A DNA stretch of 64,000 nucleotides from Membranihabitans maritimus (GCF_021729145.1 NZ_JAJSLW010000002.1:124001-188000); one strand, 5' to 3'. Positions 16,750 through 26,773 are shown, counted from the stretch's first letter. The notes: generated by a model not told the origin, from the sequence alone. Numbers and translations are program-made.

Positions 16750-18642
16750 TTACTCTTTCATTTCTGAATTCCACCTGGATCTAAGATAGTGTGCTGCTTG
16801 CTTTGGTTTCCGGTCACGGGTAAATACGCCTTTGAGATTCATGCCTCCTACCCGAATCAATGATTGTCCCGTTCTGAAATCAGCAAAGTTCCATACGTGC
16901 ATTCCTGCAACGTAATTTTTTGTCTCAGCGATGTCTAAATAGGACTTGATCAATTTGGTTTGATATTCTTCCGAATATATTTCATCTTCCAGTGCGTGCA
17001 TACCCGCTATTGCATCTGCGCCGAATTCAGTTATAATTACGGGTTTTTTTAATTGGCTGTGAAGCATATCCATTTCCCCTTCGAGATATTTCAATGCACT
17101 CGAAAAATCTCCTACATTCGTGTACCATCCCCAGTACCGGTTGATAGCGATTATATCACAAGACTTCATCCAGGAAGATGGGCCTCCCATCACTCCGACG
17201 AAAGTAACTAAACGAGTGGAATCCAATTCCTTGGCGTAAGCAATCAACCCACTCAAAAAAGCTTCTGCAATTTTGCTCTCTTCAGTCATCTGGCTGGTTC
17301 CGTTAAATCCTTGTGCCCCTAAATTTGAAGGGAAAGGTTCATTTGCTACACACCACATAATTACCGAAGGGTGGTTTTTGTCTCTTGAAATCATTTCCTC
17401 TATGTATCTTTTACATTGTTTTTCGCGGAGTGATATGCTGGCAGAATCGTCATTAAAAAACAGGCCCACAGAAGGAGTCTCATCAATTATTAAAAAACCT
17501 TCCCGGTCAGCCATCTTGTAAAATTCTTCATCATAGGGATAATGAGAAGTGCGGAAGGAATTTGCGCCGGTCCATTTCATCAACTCGTAATCTTTTACCA
17601 TAACCGGGTAGGCACTGCCGCGACCAAAAATCGGGAAATCTTCATGTTTCCCAAATCCTTTTAAAAATAGGGGATTGCCATTTAATAAGATTTCATTTTC
17701 TGTTACACTAACCGTCCGGACTCCAGTCTCCATTGTGTACATATCCACTGGAGAATCGTCTTCAATAATAGATACTTCAACATTGTATAGGAAGGGGGAG
17801 CTTGGTGACCAAAGCTTTACATTGGGTATTTCTATGGTAACAACAGCCTGGTCTTTGCTAAAGGTGAGTGGTTCCTCTATTCTATATTCTCCATCAGATA
17901 GTATAATACTGCCGTTTTTTGTATTTCCGTATTTTTCTACTTCCACTTGTATATAGCCTGTGGAGTTCTCAAAATCAGTTGTCAGGGTAATATCTCTAAT
18001 GGATGATTTAGCTGGAATGGTAAATAACCAAATGGGCCTATTCAACCCGGCATAGGGAAAAAAATCATAATTTGCTGAAGGAAAGCTATTGAAAGGGCCT
18101 CCATTGACATTTCCCGGGGCCACACGATCCGGCTTCAGAATGTTTTCTATTTGTATAGAAATTCGGTTTTTTTCACCCCAATTGACCGTTGAAGTTATAT
18201 CAAAGGTAAAGGGAAGGTGGCCCCCCATGTGTTCACCAACAGCTGTTCCGTTTATCCAGACTTTGGCCGCATAGGTTGCAGAGCCCACTCTAATAAATAT
18301 TTGTTCTCCCCTCCAGGAATCGGGAATATATGTTTCTGATTCGTACTAAGCCAGACCCAGGTAATTATGTAAATCAGTATACTGGTCATTCCAGCTTCCG
18401 GGAACAGATATAGATCGGGCATTGCTCAGACCATCATACCAACTTTCTTTTTCACCTATACCCGAAGTATCTGGTTTGAACCTCCATATGCCTGATAGGT
18501 TTAAAGTATTTCTAAATTGATTTTGTTGTGGAAATAGAGCAATATCTTTAGGATTTGCTGAAATAAAATCCTGCGAATACAAAGGCTGAAAAAACATACA
18601 TAAGATAATAAATACCCAAAGTGATTTTAAATGAATGATCAT
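16750..18642 (-). pseudogene. GH2 family beta-glycosidase gene with one in-frame amber stop
   Basis: Read across one TAG codon (18346-18348, minus strand), this is a complete 630-residue glycoside hydrolase family 2 protein. A signal peptide (MIIHLKSLWVFIILCMFFQPLYS) precedes the sugar-binding jelly roll (GIWRFKPD, then PGSWNDQY...YLGLA). After the stop the frame continues YESETYIPDSWRGEQIFIRVGSA without loss. The central Ig-like and TIM-barrel domains follow, with acid/base Glu in CVANEPFPS (near 434) and nucleophile Glu in PVIITEFGADA (near 537). Beta-glucuronidase or beta-galactosidase are the likely activities. The position of the stop usually holds Trp (LxWYER), and TGG to TAG is a single change. 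The enzyme is either dead, made as fragments, or the stop is a sequencing error. Confidence 0.85.
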
Positions 18643-18860
18643 GCTTTATCCTTTTATATAATTAGAAAACTATTGGAATCTTACTTCTAAGAAGGGAACT
18701 CAATAGTAAATGTAGTAAGAAGAGTATCCAGTAGCGTTCATATGGAATGGCGGATTAGTTCGTTTTTTGTAGGAGATTGATAATCAGGATCATACTGTGT
18801 AGGGAGAGGTGTTTTTTCAATTCATATGATAGTATTTAAATAATATCTTCTATGCAAAAA

Positions 18861-19976
18861 TCACAAATTATTGGCTTTATATTGGCTGGGAGTTAAGCCG
18901 GTATTTTTTTTAAAATAATTGTAAAAAGCCGTTTTGGAATTAAAACCACATTCGTAGGCTATAGAAATAAAGGTCATAGATTGGTGTTCGGAGGACGTAA
19001 TTAACTTTTTTGCGTACTCTACCCGATATTCATTTACAAAAACGTAGAAATTCTTACCTAAATATTTATTTAATACTTCGGTAATGTGATGACTGGCAAT
19101 TTTTGTTTGCCTTGATAAGAGGGCAACTGACAAGTTTTGATCTTTCCATGCTTCTGATTCGTTCATAAATCGAATAAGTCTTTTCTTATATTTCATAGCC
19201 AGGTGGTCATTCAGTCCTGACTTTCTATACTTTTTTGAGGCCGTTTTTGCATTAATCTGGCTGCTGGGATCAATAAGTCTCATATCCATTGCCAATTGAT
19301 TTTGCCGAAAACCCCAAACCCCTATAACATAAACGTAAATCAATAAAGCAGCATCTCTTATAGTATCGATTTCGGTTATTATAATGCGGGTTTCCCGAAG
19401 CATACTTACAACAATAATGATATTATATACAAGTATAAATGAAATAATTACCAGCAATAACCACGATAAGCTAATCCGGTCCGATTTGTAGGAATAAATA
19501 TCTACAATGTGCCTCTTGTAATTCCGAATATTTCGCAATGCAAGTAACCCGTATAACCAAAGCATGATTACAAATCCACCTCCTACAACATTTCGAATCC
19601 AGGATATTAAACTTCCTTTTTTATAGAGGGTATTCTTTGGGTTTTCTCCTACAATAAGAAGGATGATGATTAATACAATTGGGAGTAAAATGTGGGCAAG
19701 ATCTTTTTGCTGAAACTTGCCTAAATCAATCGTAACATATTTTGAATATAAATACAAAAGAGGTGGATAGGTGATTGAAATACTCAACGAAACACTCCAT
19801 TTTTCTTCCTGCGCGAGTCCTAAGTCCTGGAAAATATTCAGCCCAAACATACAGGCAATCGTCACTGTCCATACACCAAGTATAATATCTGCAGTTTTTA
19901 AAGGTTTTTTTAAAAACAGAAGAATACATATAAATATTGATTGGGCAAATCCTACATAAGCTATAGGTAATTCCAT
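18861..19976 (-). CDS. Membrane-anchored AraC-family regulator
   Basis: A protein of 371 residues with about seven N-terminal membrane helices (to about residue 230) and a cytosolic AraC-type double HTH at the C-terminus. The latter shows LSVALLSRQTKIASHHITEVLNKYLG and the second HTH MTFISIAYECGFNSKTAFYNYFKKNTGLTPSQYK. This layout is common in Bacteroidota and is thought to sense envelope or extracellular signals directly. It lies upstream of the broken GH2 gene on the same strand, so it may have controlled it; the 218-base spacer carries no obvious operator. Confidence 0.9.
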   Translation of the reverse strand: MELPIAYVGFAQSIFICILLFLKKPLKTADIILGVWTVTIACMFGLNIFQDLGLAQEEKWSVSLSISITYPPLLYLYSKYVTIDLGKFQQKDLAHILLPIVLIIILLIVGENPKNTLYKKGSLISWIRNVVGGGFVIMLWLYGLLALRNIRNYKRHIVDIYSYKSDRISLSWLLLVIISFILVYNIIIVVSMLRETRIIITEIDTIRDAALLIYVYVIGVWGFRQNQLAMDMRLIDPSSQINAKTASKKYRKSGLNDHLAMKYKKRLIRFMNESEAWKDQNLSVALLSRQTKIASHHITEVLNKYLGKNFYVFVNEYRVEYAKKLITSSEHQSMTFISIAYECGFNSKTAFYNYFKKNTGLTPSQYKANNL

Positions 19977-20090
19977 GTTTTAGGAGTAAAATATTTAATT
20001 TGTTCGCTAGCCCGGTTTGTGCAAATGAAAGTATTCGTTAACCTAAGCCCTTTAATATATGAACATTCGTAGGATCTTACTTTATACGGT

Positions 20091-20828
20091 TTGTTTTTTC
20101 TCTTCAGTACTTGTGATTCGACATCTTCGACAAATAAAGTGCAAATAAATGATACTGCATTTCATATCAAGTCTTTTGGTAAAGGAAAACCCGTAGTATT
20201 ATTCGAAGCCGGTCTGGCTTCAGATATGAATACATGGGAAAATATTCCTAAAAAGGTTGCAAATAATACTTCCATATTTTTATATGATCGGGCAGGAATC
20301 GGAAAATCTGGATTGTCCTCCAGGGCAAGGACCATTCCCAATATGGTCCTGGAATTACGGTCCATCTTAGAAAAGACGAAGATAGAACCTCCGTATGTAT
20401 ATGTGGCCCATTCCATGGGCTCTAACATTGCAAGGTATTATGCGAAGGAATATCCACAAGAAATAGTAGGCCTATTACTTGTCGATCCCTCTCCAGACAG
20501 ATTATATGACGATTACACGGAAAAAGAATATATAGAGTTTGTGGAAAGGGGTAACAAAGCATTTGAAAATTCAAACCCAGGAGCCAGGAGAGAGTGGACC
20601 CATTATTTGGAGAATCGGAAATACATGCGAGGTTTACAAATTTCCGATGAAATTCCCATGATAATTATTTCTGCTACGGAATGGGACTTTAGGCAGTATC
20701 ACAGGAAAATGATAAATCATCATGAAAAGTCCAGAAATATTACCATAGAAGGAAGTCACGGAATACACCAGGAACAACCAGGTCAAATAATAGATTTAAT
20801 TTTGGACTTAGTAAATATTTCCGAATAG
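20091..20828 (+). CDS. Alpha/beta hydrolase, likely lipoprotein, N-terminus frame-broken
   Basis: An alpha/beta hydrolase of about 245 residues. The oxyanion strand is VVLFEAGLASDMNTWENI, the nucleophile elbow AHSMGSN, and the catalytic His lies in GSHGIHQEQP; the acid is probably Asp in LLVDPSPD. The open frame only reaches a TTG at 20091, giving FLFSTC as a lipobox without a charged start. An ATG at 20059 opens MNIRRILLYTVCFF in another frame. Adding one T to the T6 run at 20094-20099 would join them into a perfect lipoprotein signal. The gene is thus either frameshifted, phase variable, or carries a one-base sequencing error. Confidence 0.8.
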   Translation: MFFLFSTCDSTSSTNKVQINDTAFHIKSFGKGKPVVLFEAGLASDMNTWENIPKKVANNTSIFLYDRAGIGKSGLSSRARTIPNMVLELRSILEKTKIEPPYVYVAHSMGSNIARYYAKEYPQEIVGLLLVDPSPDRLYDDYTEKEYIEFVERGNKAFENSNPGARREWTHYLENRKYMRGLQISDEIPMIIISATEWDFRQYHRKMINHHEKSRNITIEGSHGIHQEQPGQIIDLILDLVNISE

Positions 20829-21144
20829 CATTTAATTACCTGATTTCGGTAAATATTTAGGGTTCAGACCCTTTGAGGATAGTGAGATTCAAGTATAATG
20901 GGTGAATATATAGTGAACTATTTAGAGCCCTGTGTAGGAAGAAGGTCGCTGTTTTCAAGCGGAAAAAAAATGAAAAACTCAAAAGCATGGATCGGAAAAG
21001 CGAACCTATGATGTTGCCTCGTTTCCCTTTATCCTGATAAAGCTTCAGGATGCCCCTTCTATATTAGCCTCACGCTCCATTTAAACCTATAATTCTTCTT
21101 TCAAATCAGGTTAAATAGTGTAAAAAAACTTATCTTTTCTGGCT
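20829..21144. other. Intergenic stretch with a hairpin
   Basis: 316 bases without a gene. It contains a perfect inverted repeat, ATCCTGA-(7)-TCAGGAT, at 21031-21051. No T-tract follows on either strand, so it is not a clear terminator. Confidence 0.5.
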
Positions 21145-22203
21145 ATGAAAAATATTGACAAATCAAAACCGGTAATGGTTTCAGGTGCTACGGGATACGT
21201 TGCAGGATGGTTAGTAAAAAAATTACTGGAAGAGGGAATTACTGTTCATGCAGCAGTGAGGAGCCCGGACAATAAGGAGAAAACCGGGCACTTAGATCTA
21301 ATGGCGGGCGAAACACCTGGAATGATTAAATATTTCAAAGCCGATTTACTGTCTTCAGGGTCATACAAAGATGCTATGAAAGGGTGTGAATTGGTATTTC
21401 ATACAGCATCCCCATTTACTACGCATGTAGATGATCCACAAAAGGAATTAATTGAGCCAGCAGTGAAAGGTACCATAAATGTATTGGAGTGTGTAAACAA
21501 TACACCATCAGTCAAAAGGGTGGTGTTGACTAGCAGTTGTGCGGCGATTTATACAGATGCGATTGATACGATAAATGCACCGGGGGGTAGGATAACGGAA
21601 GACGTGTGGAATACTACTGCTTCCATCGATTACCAACCGTATTCTTTGTCCAAGACCTTGGCTGAGAAAAAAGCCTGGGAGATAGCCGGGGCTCAGAATC
21701 AATGGGATCTGGTAGTGATCAATCCAAGCCTGGTTTTGGGGCCGCCCTTAAACCCAAAAAGTACGACTTCAGAGAGTTTTTCCATTCTAAAGCAGTTTGG
21801 TGACGGGACTATGAAATGGGGGGCACCGAAAATGGGAGTGGGATTAGTCGATGTAAGGGATGTAGCCGAAGCTCATTTCAGGGCAGGTTTTATGCCTGCT
21901 TCAAATGGCCGGTATATTACTGCTGCACATAGTACCGACTTCCTGGAAATGGCAAAGGCGTTACATAAGAAGTTTGGAGAAAATTATCCCCTTCCTAAAA
22001 AGGCTATACCCAAATGGCTGTTAATGTTGGTGGGACCAATGGTCAATCCGTTATTCAGCAGAAAATTTATTAAAAATAATATCAATGTTCCCTGGAGGGC
22101 AGACAATTCAAAAGTAAAAAAAGAATTAAATATGGATTTCAGGCCTATGGTGGAAACTTTGAATGATTCATTTCGGGTGATGGTGGCAGAAGGAGCAATT
22201 TGA
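21145..22203 (+). CDS. NAD(P)-dependent epimerase/dihydroflavonol-4-reductase-like protein
   Basis: An extended short-chain dehydrogenase of 352 residues. The nucleotide-binding loop is VSGATGYVAGWLVKKLLEEG. The specificity helix HAAVRSPDNKEKT suggests NADP(H) binding through Arg. The catalytic YxxxK is PYSLSKTLAEKKAW, with the VLTSSCAAIY strand before it. The closest well-known group is DFR/aldehyde-reductase-like SDRs, which reduce carbonyls on bulky substrates. It is a single gene with unrelated neighbours. The family is firm and the substrate open. Confidence 0.9.
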   Translation: MKNIDKSKPVMVSGATGYVAGWLVKKLLEEGITVHAAVRSPDNKEKTGHLDLMAGETPGMIKYFKADLLSSGSYKDAMKGCELVFHTASPFTTHVDDPQKELIEPAVKGTINVLECVNNTPSVKRVVLTSSCAAIYTDAIDTINAPGGRITEDVWNTTASIDYQPYSLSKTLAEKKAWEIAGAQNQWDLVVINPSLVLGPPLNPKSTTSESFSILKQFGDGTMKWGAPKMGVGLVDVRDVAEAHFRAGFMPASNGRYITAAHSTDFLEMAKALHKKFGENYPLPKKAIPKWLLMLVGPMVNPLFSRKFIKNNINVPWRADNSKVKKELNMDFRPMVETLNDSFRVMVAEGAI

Positions 22204-22245
22204 CAGGGAAGCACCCTTTAATAAAATTCTAATAATTTCTTCTTT

Positions 22246-22659
22246 ATGACAAAGTCAGTAAAATTAGTTGAGAATAAAGACTTCGATCACAAGCAGGTAT
22301 TAAATCTTTATCATCTAAATGGTTGGTCATCGGCGAATAAGCCAGACTTGTTGTTGAAGGCACTTATCAATTCTGATTCTTTAGTCCTTGCGTATATTGA
22401 TAAAGAATTAGTAGGGTTGGGGAATGCTATCAGCGATGGGTTTTTAGTCGTTTATTATCCTCACCTCCTGGTTCATCCTGAATATAAAGGTTTGGGCATT
22501 GGGCGTAAAATTATGGAACGCATTCAGGAAAAGTACCAGACGTTTCATCAACAGATGCTTATAGCAGATAAGAATTCTACTGGATTTTATAAAAAATGTG
22601 GGTTTGAAAAAGCGGGAAAAACCCAATCAATGTGGATTTATTCGGGAAGTGAACACTAA
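22246..22659 (+). CDS. GNAT-family N-acetyltransferase
   Basis: A compact GNAT of 137 residues. The fold is almost complete: the helical N-terminus QVLNLYHLNGWSS, beta4 VYYPHLLVHPEYKGLGIGRKIMERI with the acetyl-CoA loop (R/Q-x-x-G-x-G/A form as YKGLGIGRK), and the C-terminal NSTGFYKKCGFEKAGKTQSMW. The substrate is unknown. A second acetyltransferase gene begins 5 bases after its stop, so the two form an operon and may modify related substrates. Confidence 0.87.
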   Translation: MTKSVKLVENKDFDHKQVLNLYHLNGWSSANKPDLLLKALINSDSLVLAYIDKELVGLGNAISDGFLVVYYPHLLVHPEYKGLGIGRKIMERIQEKYQTFHQQMLIADKNSTGFYKKCGFEKAGKTQSMWIYSGSEH

Positions 22660-22664
22660 AAGGT

Positions 22665-23198
22665 ATGGGCTGTAATTTTCCGACGATCACAACAAAAACA
22701 TTATTATTGCGGCAATTTAGCGATTCCGACCTGTTAAATGTATTTAAAGGGCTATCCGATCCCAGGGTTACAAAATATTACGGAGTCCATTTTCATTCTA
22801 TTGAAGAAACTATGGAACAAATGAAGTGGTTCCGGGACCTCAGAAAAAACAACACCGGGATTTGGTGGGCAATATGCTCACATGATGGTAGAGTTTTTTA
22901 TGGTGCTATCGGTTTGAATAGTCTTTCAATGATTCAAAAAAAAGCTGAAATCGGATTTTGGTTATTATATAAATATTGGGGAAATGGAGTAATGAAATTA
23001 GCAATACCGATTATTTGTGAATATGCTTTTAGCCAATTACACCTCCAGAAAATTGAAGCTTTTGTAGAGACTGAAAATATTAACTGTAAAAATCTATTAA
23101 AAAATCTGGGTTTTGCATTAGATGGAACTTTACGAGACTGTGAAATCAAATATGGAAATTATATTAGCCTGGATGTGTATGTTAAATTATCTAATTAA
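22665..23198 (+). CDS. RimJ/RimL-type GNAT acetyltransferase
   Basis: A protein of 177 residues of the GNAT_3 (RimJ/RimL) group. The opening TTKTLLLRQFSDSDLLNVFKGLSDPRVTKYYG is typical, as are AEIGFWLLYKYWGNGVMKLAIPIICEYAF and EAFVETENINCKNLLKNLGFALDGTLRD. Members acetylate protein N-termini, ribosomal proteins or small molecules. It directly follows another GNAT gene (5 bases) and abuts the ATG of the broken TonB-C-like gene (23199), overlapping nothing. Confidence 0.88.
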   Translation: MGCNFPTITTKTLLLRQFSDSDLLNVFKGLSDPRVTKYYGVHFHSIEETMEQMKWFRDLRKNNTGIWWAICSHDGRVFYGAIGLNSLSMIQKKAEIGFWLLYKYWGNGVMKLAIPIICEYAFSQLHLQKIEAFVETENINCKNLLKNLGFALDGTLRDCEIKYGNYISLDVYVKLSN

Positions 23199-23770
23199 AT
23201 GGTAAAATTAAATAAGGTCCTGTTATTACTTTTACTACCGTTCCTCTCATTTTCACAGTCCAATGCCGGATTCAATTCATTTCTAGATAAAACTATGAAG
23301 GTGGAGCTGAAGCTTTTTTAGGCCATTTACACGAACATGTTGAATATTCCCTGGAGGCCAGACGGAACCGCATTATGGGAATATTAAAAGTAAATCTAAA
23401 GCGCGACACGGTAACAAATACGGTGAAAGTAGGGTTTTATAATTTACAGGGATACGAACTGGAACTATTAGAAATTCTAAGTTTAACCAATGGAAAATGG
23501 GAGAAAAATGCGGGAAAAGAGTCAATGGATTTTTTTGTGGATTTCAGAATCAATGAAAATGGCTTATATCCTGAAATTATTACGATAGCAGCTCAATCCT
23601 CATCACCAGAATGCATCGTAACTGAGGACCTTATCAAAAAGCTATCAAAATTATTAAGAAGGAAAAAATACAGGAAAGCGAAAAAGCTTTACAGTATACT
23701 CAATCAGAGAAACCCATATAGCAAAGATTATATAGCGGTAAAAAAGCTATTGGCTGAAAATGGATACTAA
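23199..23770 (+). pseudogene. Secreted TonB-C-like domain protein, frame broken by one base
   Basis: An ATG at 23199 opens a clear signal peptide (MVKLNKVLLLLLLPFLSFSQ) followed by SNAGFNSFLDK, and then the frame ends at 23316-23318. A second frame, open from 23291, reads NYEGGAEAFLGHLHEHVEYSL, then EARRNRIMGILKVNL. This has the shape of the TonB C-terminal domain (YPGG..AF...L......YP..A....I.G.V.V). Adding one A to the A4 run at 23289-23292 restores FLDKNYEGGAEAF in one frame of about 190 residues. The C-terminal part (KLSKLLRRKKYRKAKKLYSIL) is basic and helical. It lacks the usual membrane anchor of a working TonB, so it is TonB-C-like, not a proven energy transducer. Confidence 0.65.
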
Positions 23771-23942
23771 TTGGTTCTAAGTGTTTAAGAGAATTGTGAA
23801 TAAGTGAACCTGAGCATACAGTATGCCTTAATTAAATAATTTGGATAAACACTTAGAATTTATAATTTACAATACTTGTTAGTCTAGCAAGTGAGTACTG
23901 TTACGTACAAACAAGTCATAATATTTGTAAATTTAAACAGCT

Positions 23943-25451
23943 ATGAATTATCTAAAGACCACTTTTTTACTGTTTCTGATTACCTCTTTTCTTTTTGTCA
24001 GTTTAGGATTTACAACATTCAGTGACCAATCCAGGGTTTCTATAATTACGGGAAAAATTAAAAATTATGAGAAATATTCAAACACTAAAATTGTAGGTCT
24101 TTGTGCTCAGGGATTTGGTCCCGGGTTTGGTCCGGATATAAAGGAAGCAAAAGTACAATCAGATGGGAGCTTTCAAATAGAAATTACACAGGATGAGCCC
24201 AGGGAATTTGTTTTAAAACCTTTTTTCAATGTCCATATTTATACACATCCAGGGGATCGTGTTGAATTGACAATCGATTTGGATAATACAGGAGGCACCT
24301 TTTTTGAAGGAAACACCAAAGAAGACAATACAAAACTCAATCAATATTATTTGGACGGATTCTTTACCCACGAACGGACTTCCCGCCGGATAGTTGAATC
24401 CAAAACCCCGGATGATTTTTTACTTTATATTGACAGCATTTATAGAGTCCGGCAAAACTTACTCGATTCATTTAAGTCGAAATATAGTCCCTCGAATAGA
24501 CTATATAACAATCTTAAAGCCTTAATACTGAACAATCACTACCAACAACTTATTAGGTACGGCTTATTCATTAATAGAAATTCTCCCGGGGTTTCCAAAG
24601 AAATCTCAGGAGATGAATCTTTTAGGTACTTTAACAATGTATTTGAAAATCTCAATAAAGATTTTGGTCAAATGACATCGCATCCTTCTTATGAGCATTC
24701 ATTGAGTTTATATCAAGCGTATCTATTGCAGTTATTTATGCCTGAAGTTAAAAGGACTCCAGATTTGAAGGAATCAAAAGCATTTGCCAACCGAGTTGTA
24801 GAAATTTCAAAAAAGGGTAAGCCTCTTTTAAATGACCACCTATTGCTGAGTCTGGGAAGTTTAATTATCAAATCCAACCTGGACCACTTTGATTCCCTTC
24901 GATCTATTTTTGAAAAAAATATCCATTCCGCCGATATAAAAGCGCTACTTCGACAAAAGTATTCGGATCAAAAAAGACAAATTTATTCCATAAAGCCCCT
25001 TGAAGAATTTTCGTTGGAGGATGTAATGGTCAGTGAAGAGGTGAATCGGCTTATCAGTGAAAACAAAGGTAAAATAATCTATATCGATGTTTGGGCTACC
25101 TGGTGTAGTCCATGTGTAACGGACATGATCGAATCCAGGAATTCTGTGGCCAATGAACTAATGAAAGGAGATATGGCCGTGATATATGCCGGGACGGGAA
25201 TTGATCAAAATGCCTGTGAAAAGTTTATTCAGAATAATGAAATTCCCGGAGAATTCACATTCCTGGATGAGGAAGCTGCTAAATATATTATGAACCGGTT
25301 TGGTAATCACGCCCTGCCCTTCCAGATCATCATTAGTCCACAAGGGGAAATAGTAGGGAAAGGAAACCGCTATAGATTTACTTCGTATGAGACTCAAAAG
25401 ATGTTTGACTTGTTACGTAAAAATAGGCAGAATGAGGATGAAAGTCCTTAA
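23943..25451 (+). CDS. TlpA-family thioredoxin-like exported protein
   Basis: A 502-residue exported protein. A signal peptide (MNYLKTTFLLFLITSFLFVSLGF) is followed by a DUF4369-like beta region (about 35-130), a long helical linker and a C-terminal thioredoxin fold with redox motif ATWCSPCVTDM near residue 388. The cis-proline loop is GNHALPFQIIISPQGEIVG. The layout matches the gene at 14705-16105, but this copy has a plain signal peptide instead of a lipobox. A periplasmic disulfide reductase role is likely; partners are unknown. Confidence 0.87.
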   Translation: MNYLKTTFLLFLITSFLFVSLGFTTFSDQSRVSIITGKIKNYEKYSNTKIVGLCAQGFGPGFGPDIKEAKVQSDGSFQIEITQDEPREFVLKPFFNVHIYTHPGDRVELTIDLDNTGGTFFEGNTKEDNTKLNQYYLDGFFTHERTSRRIVESKTPDDFLLYIDSIYRVRQNLLDSFKSKYSPSNRLYNNLKALILNNHYQQLIRYGLFINRNSPGVSKEISGDESFRYFNNVFENLNKDFGQMTSHPSYEHSLSLYQAYLLQLFMPEVKRTPDLKESKAFANRVVEISKKGKPLLNDHLLLSLGSLIIKSNLDHFDSLRSIFEKNIHSADIKALLRQKYSDQKRQIYSIKPLEEFSLEDVMVSEEVNRLISENKGKIIYIDVWATWCSPCVTDMIESRNSVANELMKGDMAVIYAGTGIDQNACEKFIQNNEIPGEFTFLDEEAAKYIMNRFGNHALPFQIIISPQGEIVGKGNRYRFTSYETQKMFDLLRKNRQNEDESP

Positions 25452-25558
25452 ATTAGAGTGGCGAGTGTGGTGATTAAGAATTACTGGATTAATTTACTAT
25501 TTACTAAACAGTTGATATCCACGTTGACACAATGAATTACCTATATTTAATGAATATA

Positions 25559-26455
25559 ATGAAGAGGGGAAGGATTATTTTAATTCTACTGGGTATTTTA
25601 CATCTTTTTTGGGGGTGTGCTTCGGATTCTTCTGAACCACTTAAAGTAATGACCTGGAATATATGGCACGGGGGTATACACGGAAAAAAAGCCAATAACT
25701 TTGCTGAGGATACTGCTAATACGGAGAATATTTTAAAGGTTATTCAGCAAGAAAGTCCGGATATTCTTATGATGCAGGAAACCTATTGTTGTGGAATGAA
25801 AATAGCCAAAGATGCCGGATATCCATACTCGTTGAGAGGTAGTTCCAACTTGTCCATTCACAGTAAATACCCGATTGTTGACAGCATTGCCCTTTTCAAG
25901 CCATTTAATTCCCATGGAGCTATTATTGATGTTAATGGGCAGAATATTTTATGTATAAATGTTTGGTTGCATTATTTGCCAAACTATTTTGAAAGTATTA
26001 AAAATCTACCTCCGGATTCGTTGGTTCTGAAAGAGGCAGATACAAGACTAAAGGAAATAAAAGCTATATTACACGGTGTGGATAGTCTGGAGGCGGAGTT
26101 GGATATACCAATTATTATGGGAGGTGATTTTAATTCCGGGTCGCATCTGGATTGGGTGGAAAGTACAAGGGGTGCACATTACGGTAAGGTAGTTGAATGG
26201 CCTGTAAGTAAAGCCACTATCACTCATGGGTTTTCAGATTCTTTTAGAGAGATAAATCAGGATCCCTCCAAAACCCTTGAAGGAACATGGGGTTTTCTGT
26301 CTGAGGATATCATTTCGGACAGAATAGACTACATTTACTACAGAGGGAATGGTTTGGTCCCTGTCAATTCAAGAATCGTAATGGAAGATCCGGAAGGAGG
26401 ATTTTTTAATTCTGATCACAGGGCCATCCTTTCAGAATTTGAGCTGGGAAAATAA
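25559..26455 (+). CDS. Endonuclease/exonuclease/phosphatase-family lipoprotein
   Basis: An EEP-superfamily (DNase I-like fold) enzyme of about 298 residues. I prefer the ATG at 25559 because it gives MKRGRIILILLGILHLFWGC with lipobox FWGC; the ATG at 25532 is in frame. Active-site blocks seen are VMTWNIWHGG, the metal-ligand Glu in ILMMQETY, the GGDFNSGSHLDW block and the terminal NSDHRAILSEF. As a lipoprotein it should act in the periplasm or on the cell surface as a nuclease or phosphodiesterase. Confidence 0.87.
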   Translation: MKRGRIILILLGILHLFWGCASDSSEPLKVMTWNIWHGGIHGKKANNFAEDTANTENILKVIQQESPDILMMQETYCCGMKIAKDAGYPYSLRGSSNLSIHSKYPIVDSIALFKPFNSHGAIIDVNGQNILCINVWLHYLPNYFESIKNLPPDSLVLKEADTRLKEIKAILHGVDSLEAELDIPIIMGGDFNSGSHLDWVESTRGAHYGKVVEWPVSKATITHGFSDSFREINQDPSKTLEGTWGFLSEDIISDRIDYIYYRGNGLVPVNSRIVMEDPEGGFFNSDHRAILSEFELGK

Positions 26456-26553
26456 GGATCAATCCTACAGAATTGTCGCAATATGTGCAATGACATACAA
26501 AGCCTTCGGAAAAACAAACGAACACATTTCTGTTGGAAATTCATTAATTAGGA

Positions 26554-26685
26554 TAACGGGAGTTCGGCAGAGAAAATAAGAGCTCTGAAGTGCCTGTCCC
26601 GACATGAAATCGTCGGGAAGCGAAATATTCCTAACCCTGGGTGCCAACCCCGGGTGGGAAACAATTATTCGTCGAGCTCACGGTA
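26554..26685. repeat. MITE-like dispersed repeat, copy 1 (with nested hairpin)
   Basis: The ends are imperfect inverted repeats (TAACGGGAG ... CTCACGGTA). Blocks shared with copy 2 at 31765-31951 are AGAGCTCTGAAG, GCGAAATAT, AACCCTG-GTGCCAACCC and CAATTATTCGTCGAGCTCACG. An extra hairpin TCCCGAC-(8)-GTCGGGA (26597-26618) is found only here. A second hairpin, ACCCTGGG/CCCCGGGT, lies at 26633-26654. No transposase is present. Confidence 0.6.
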
Positions 26686-26773
26686 GGGTAAGAACTTTCC
26701 GAGTTTAATTTGTTCAAAGGCGGTAAATGAACCTGACTCCTGAATACAACAAAAGCTGGATACAGGTGGATTG

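Noticed and set aside
18346-18348. Programmed amber read-through or pyrrolysine insertion in the GH2 gene
   Set aside because: No structure or pyl genes are seen, and GH2 enzymes have a Trp here. A point change or error is simpler.
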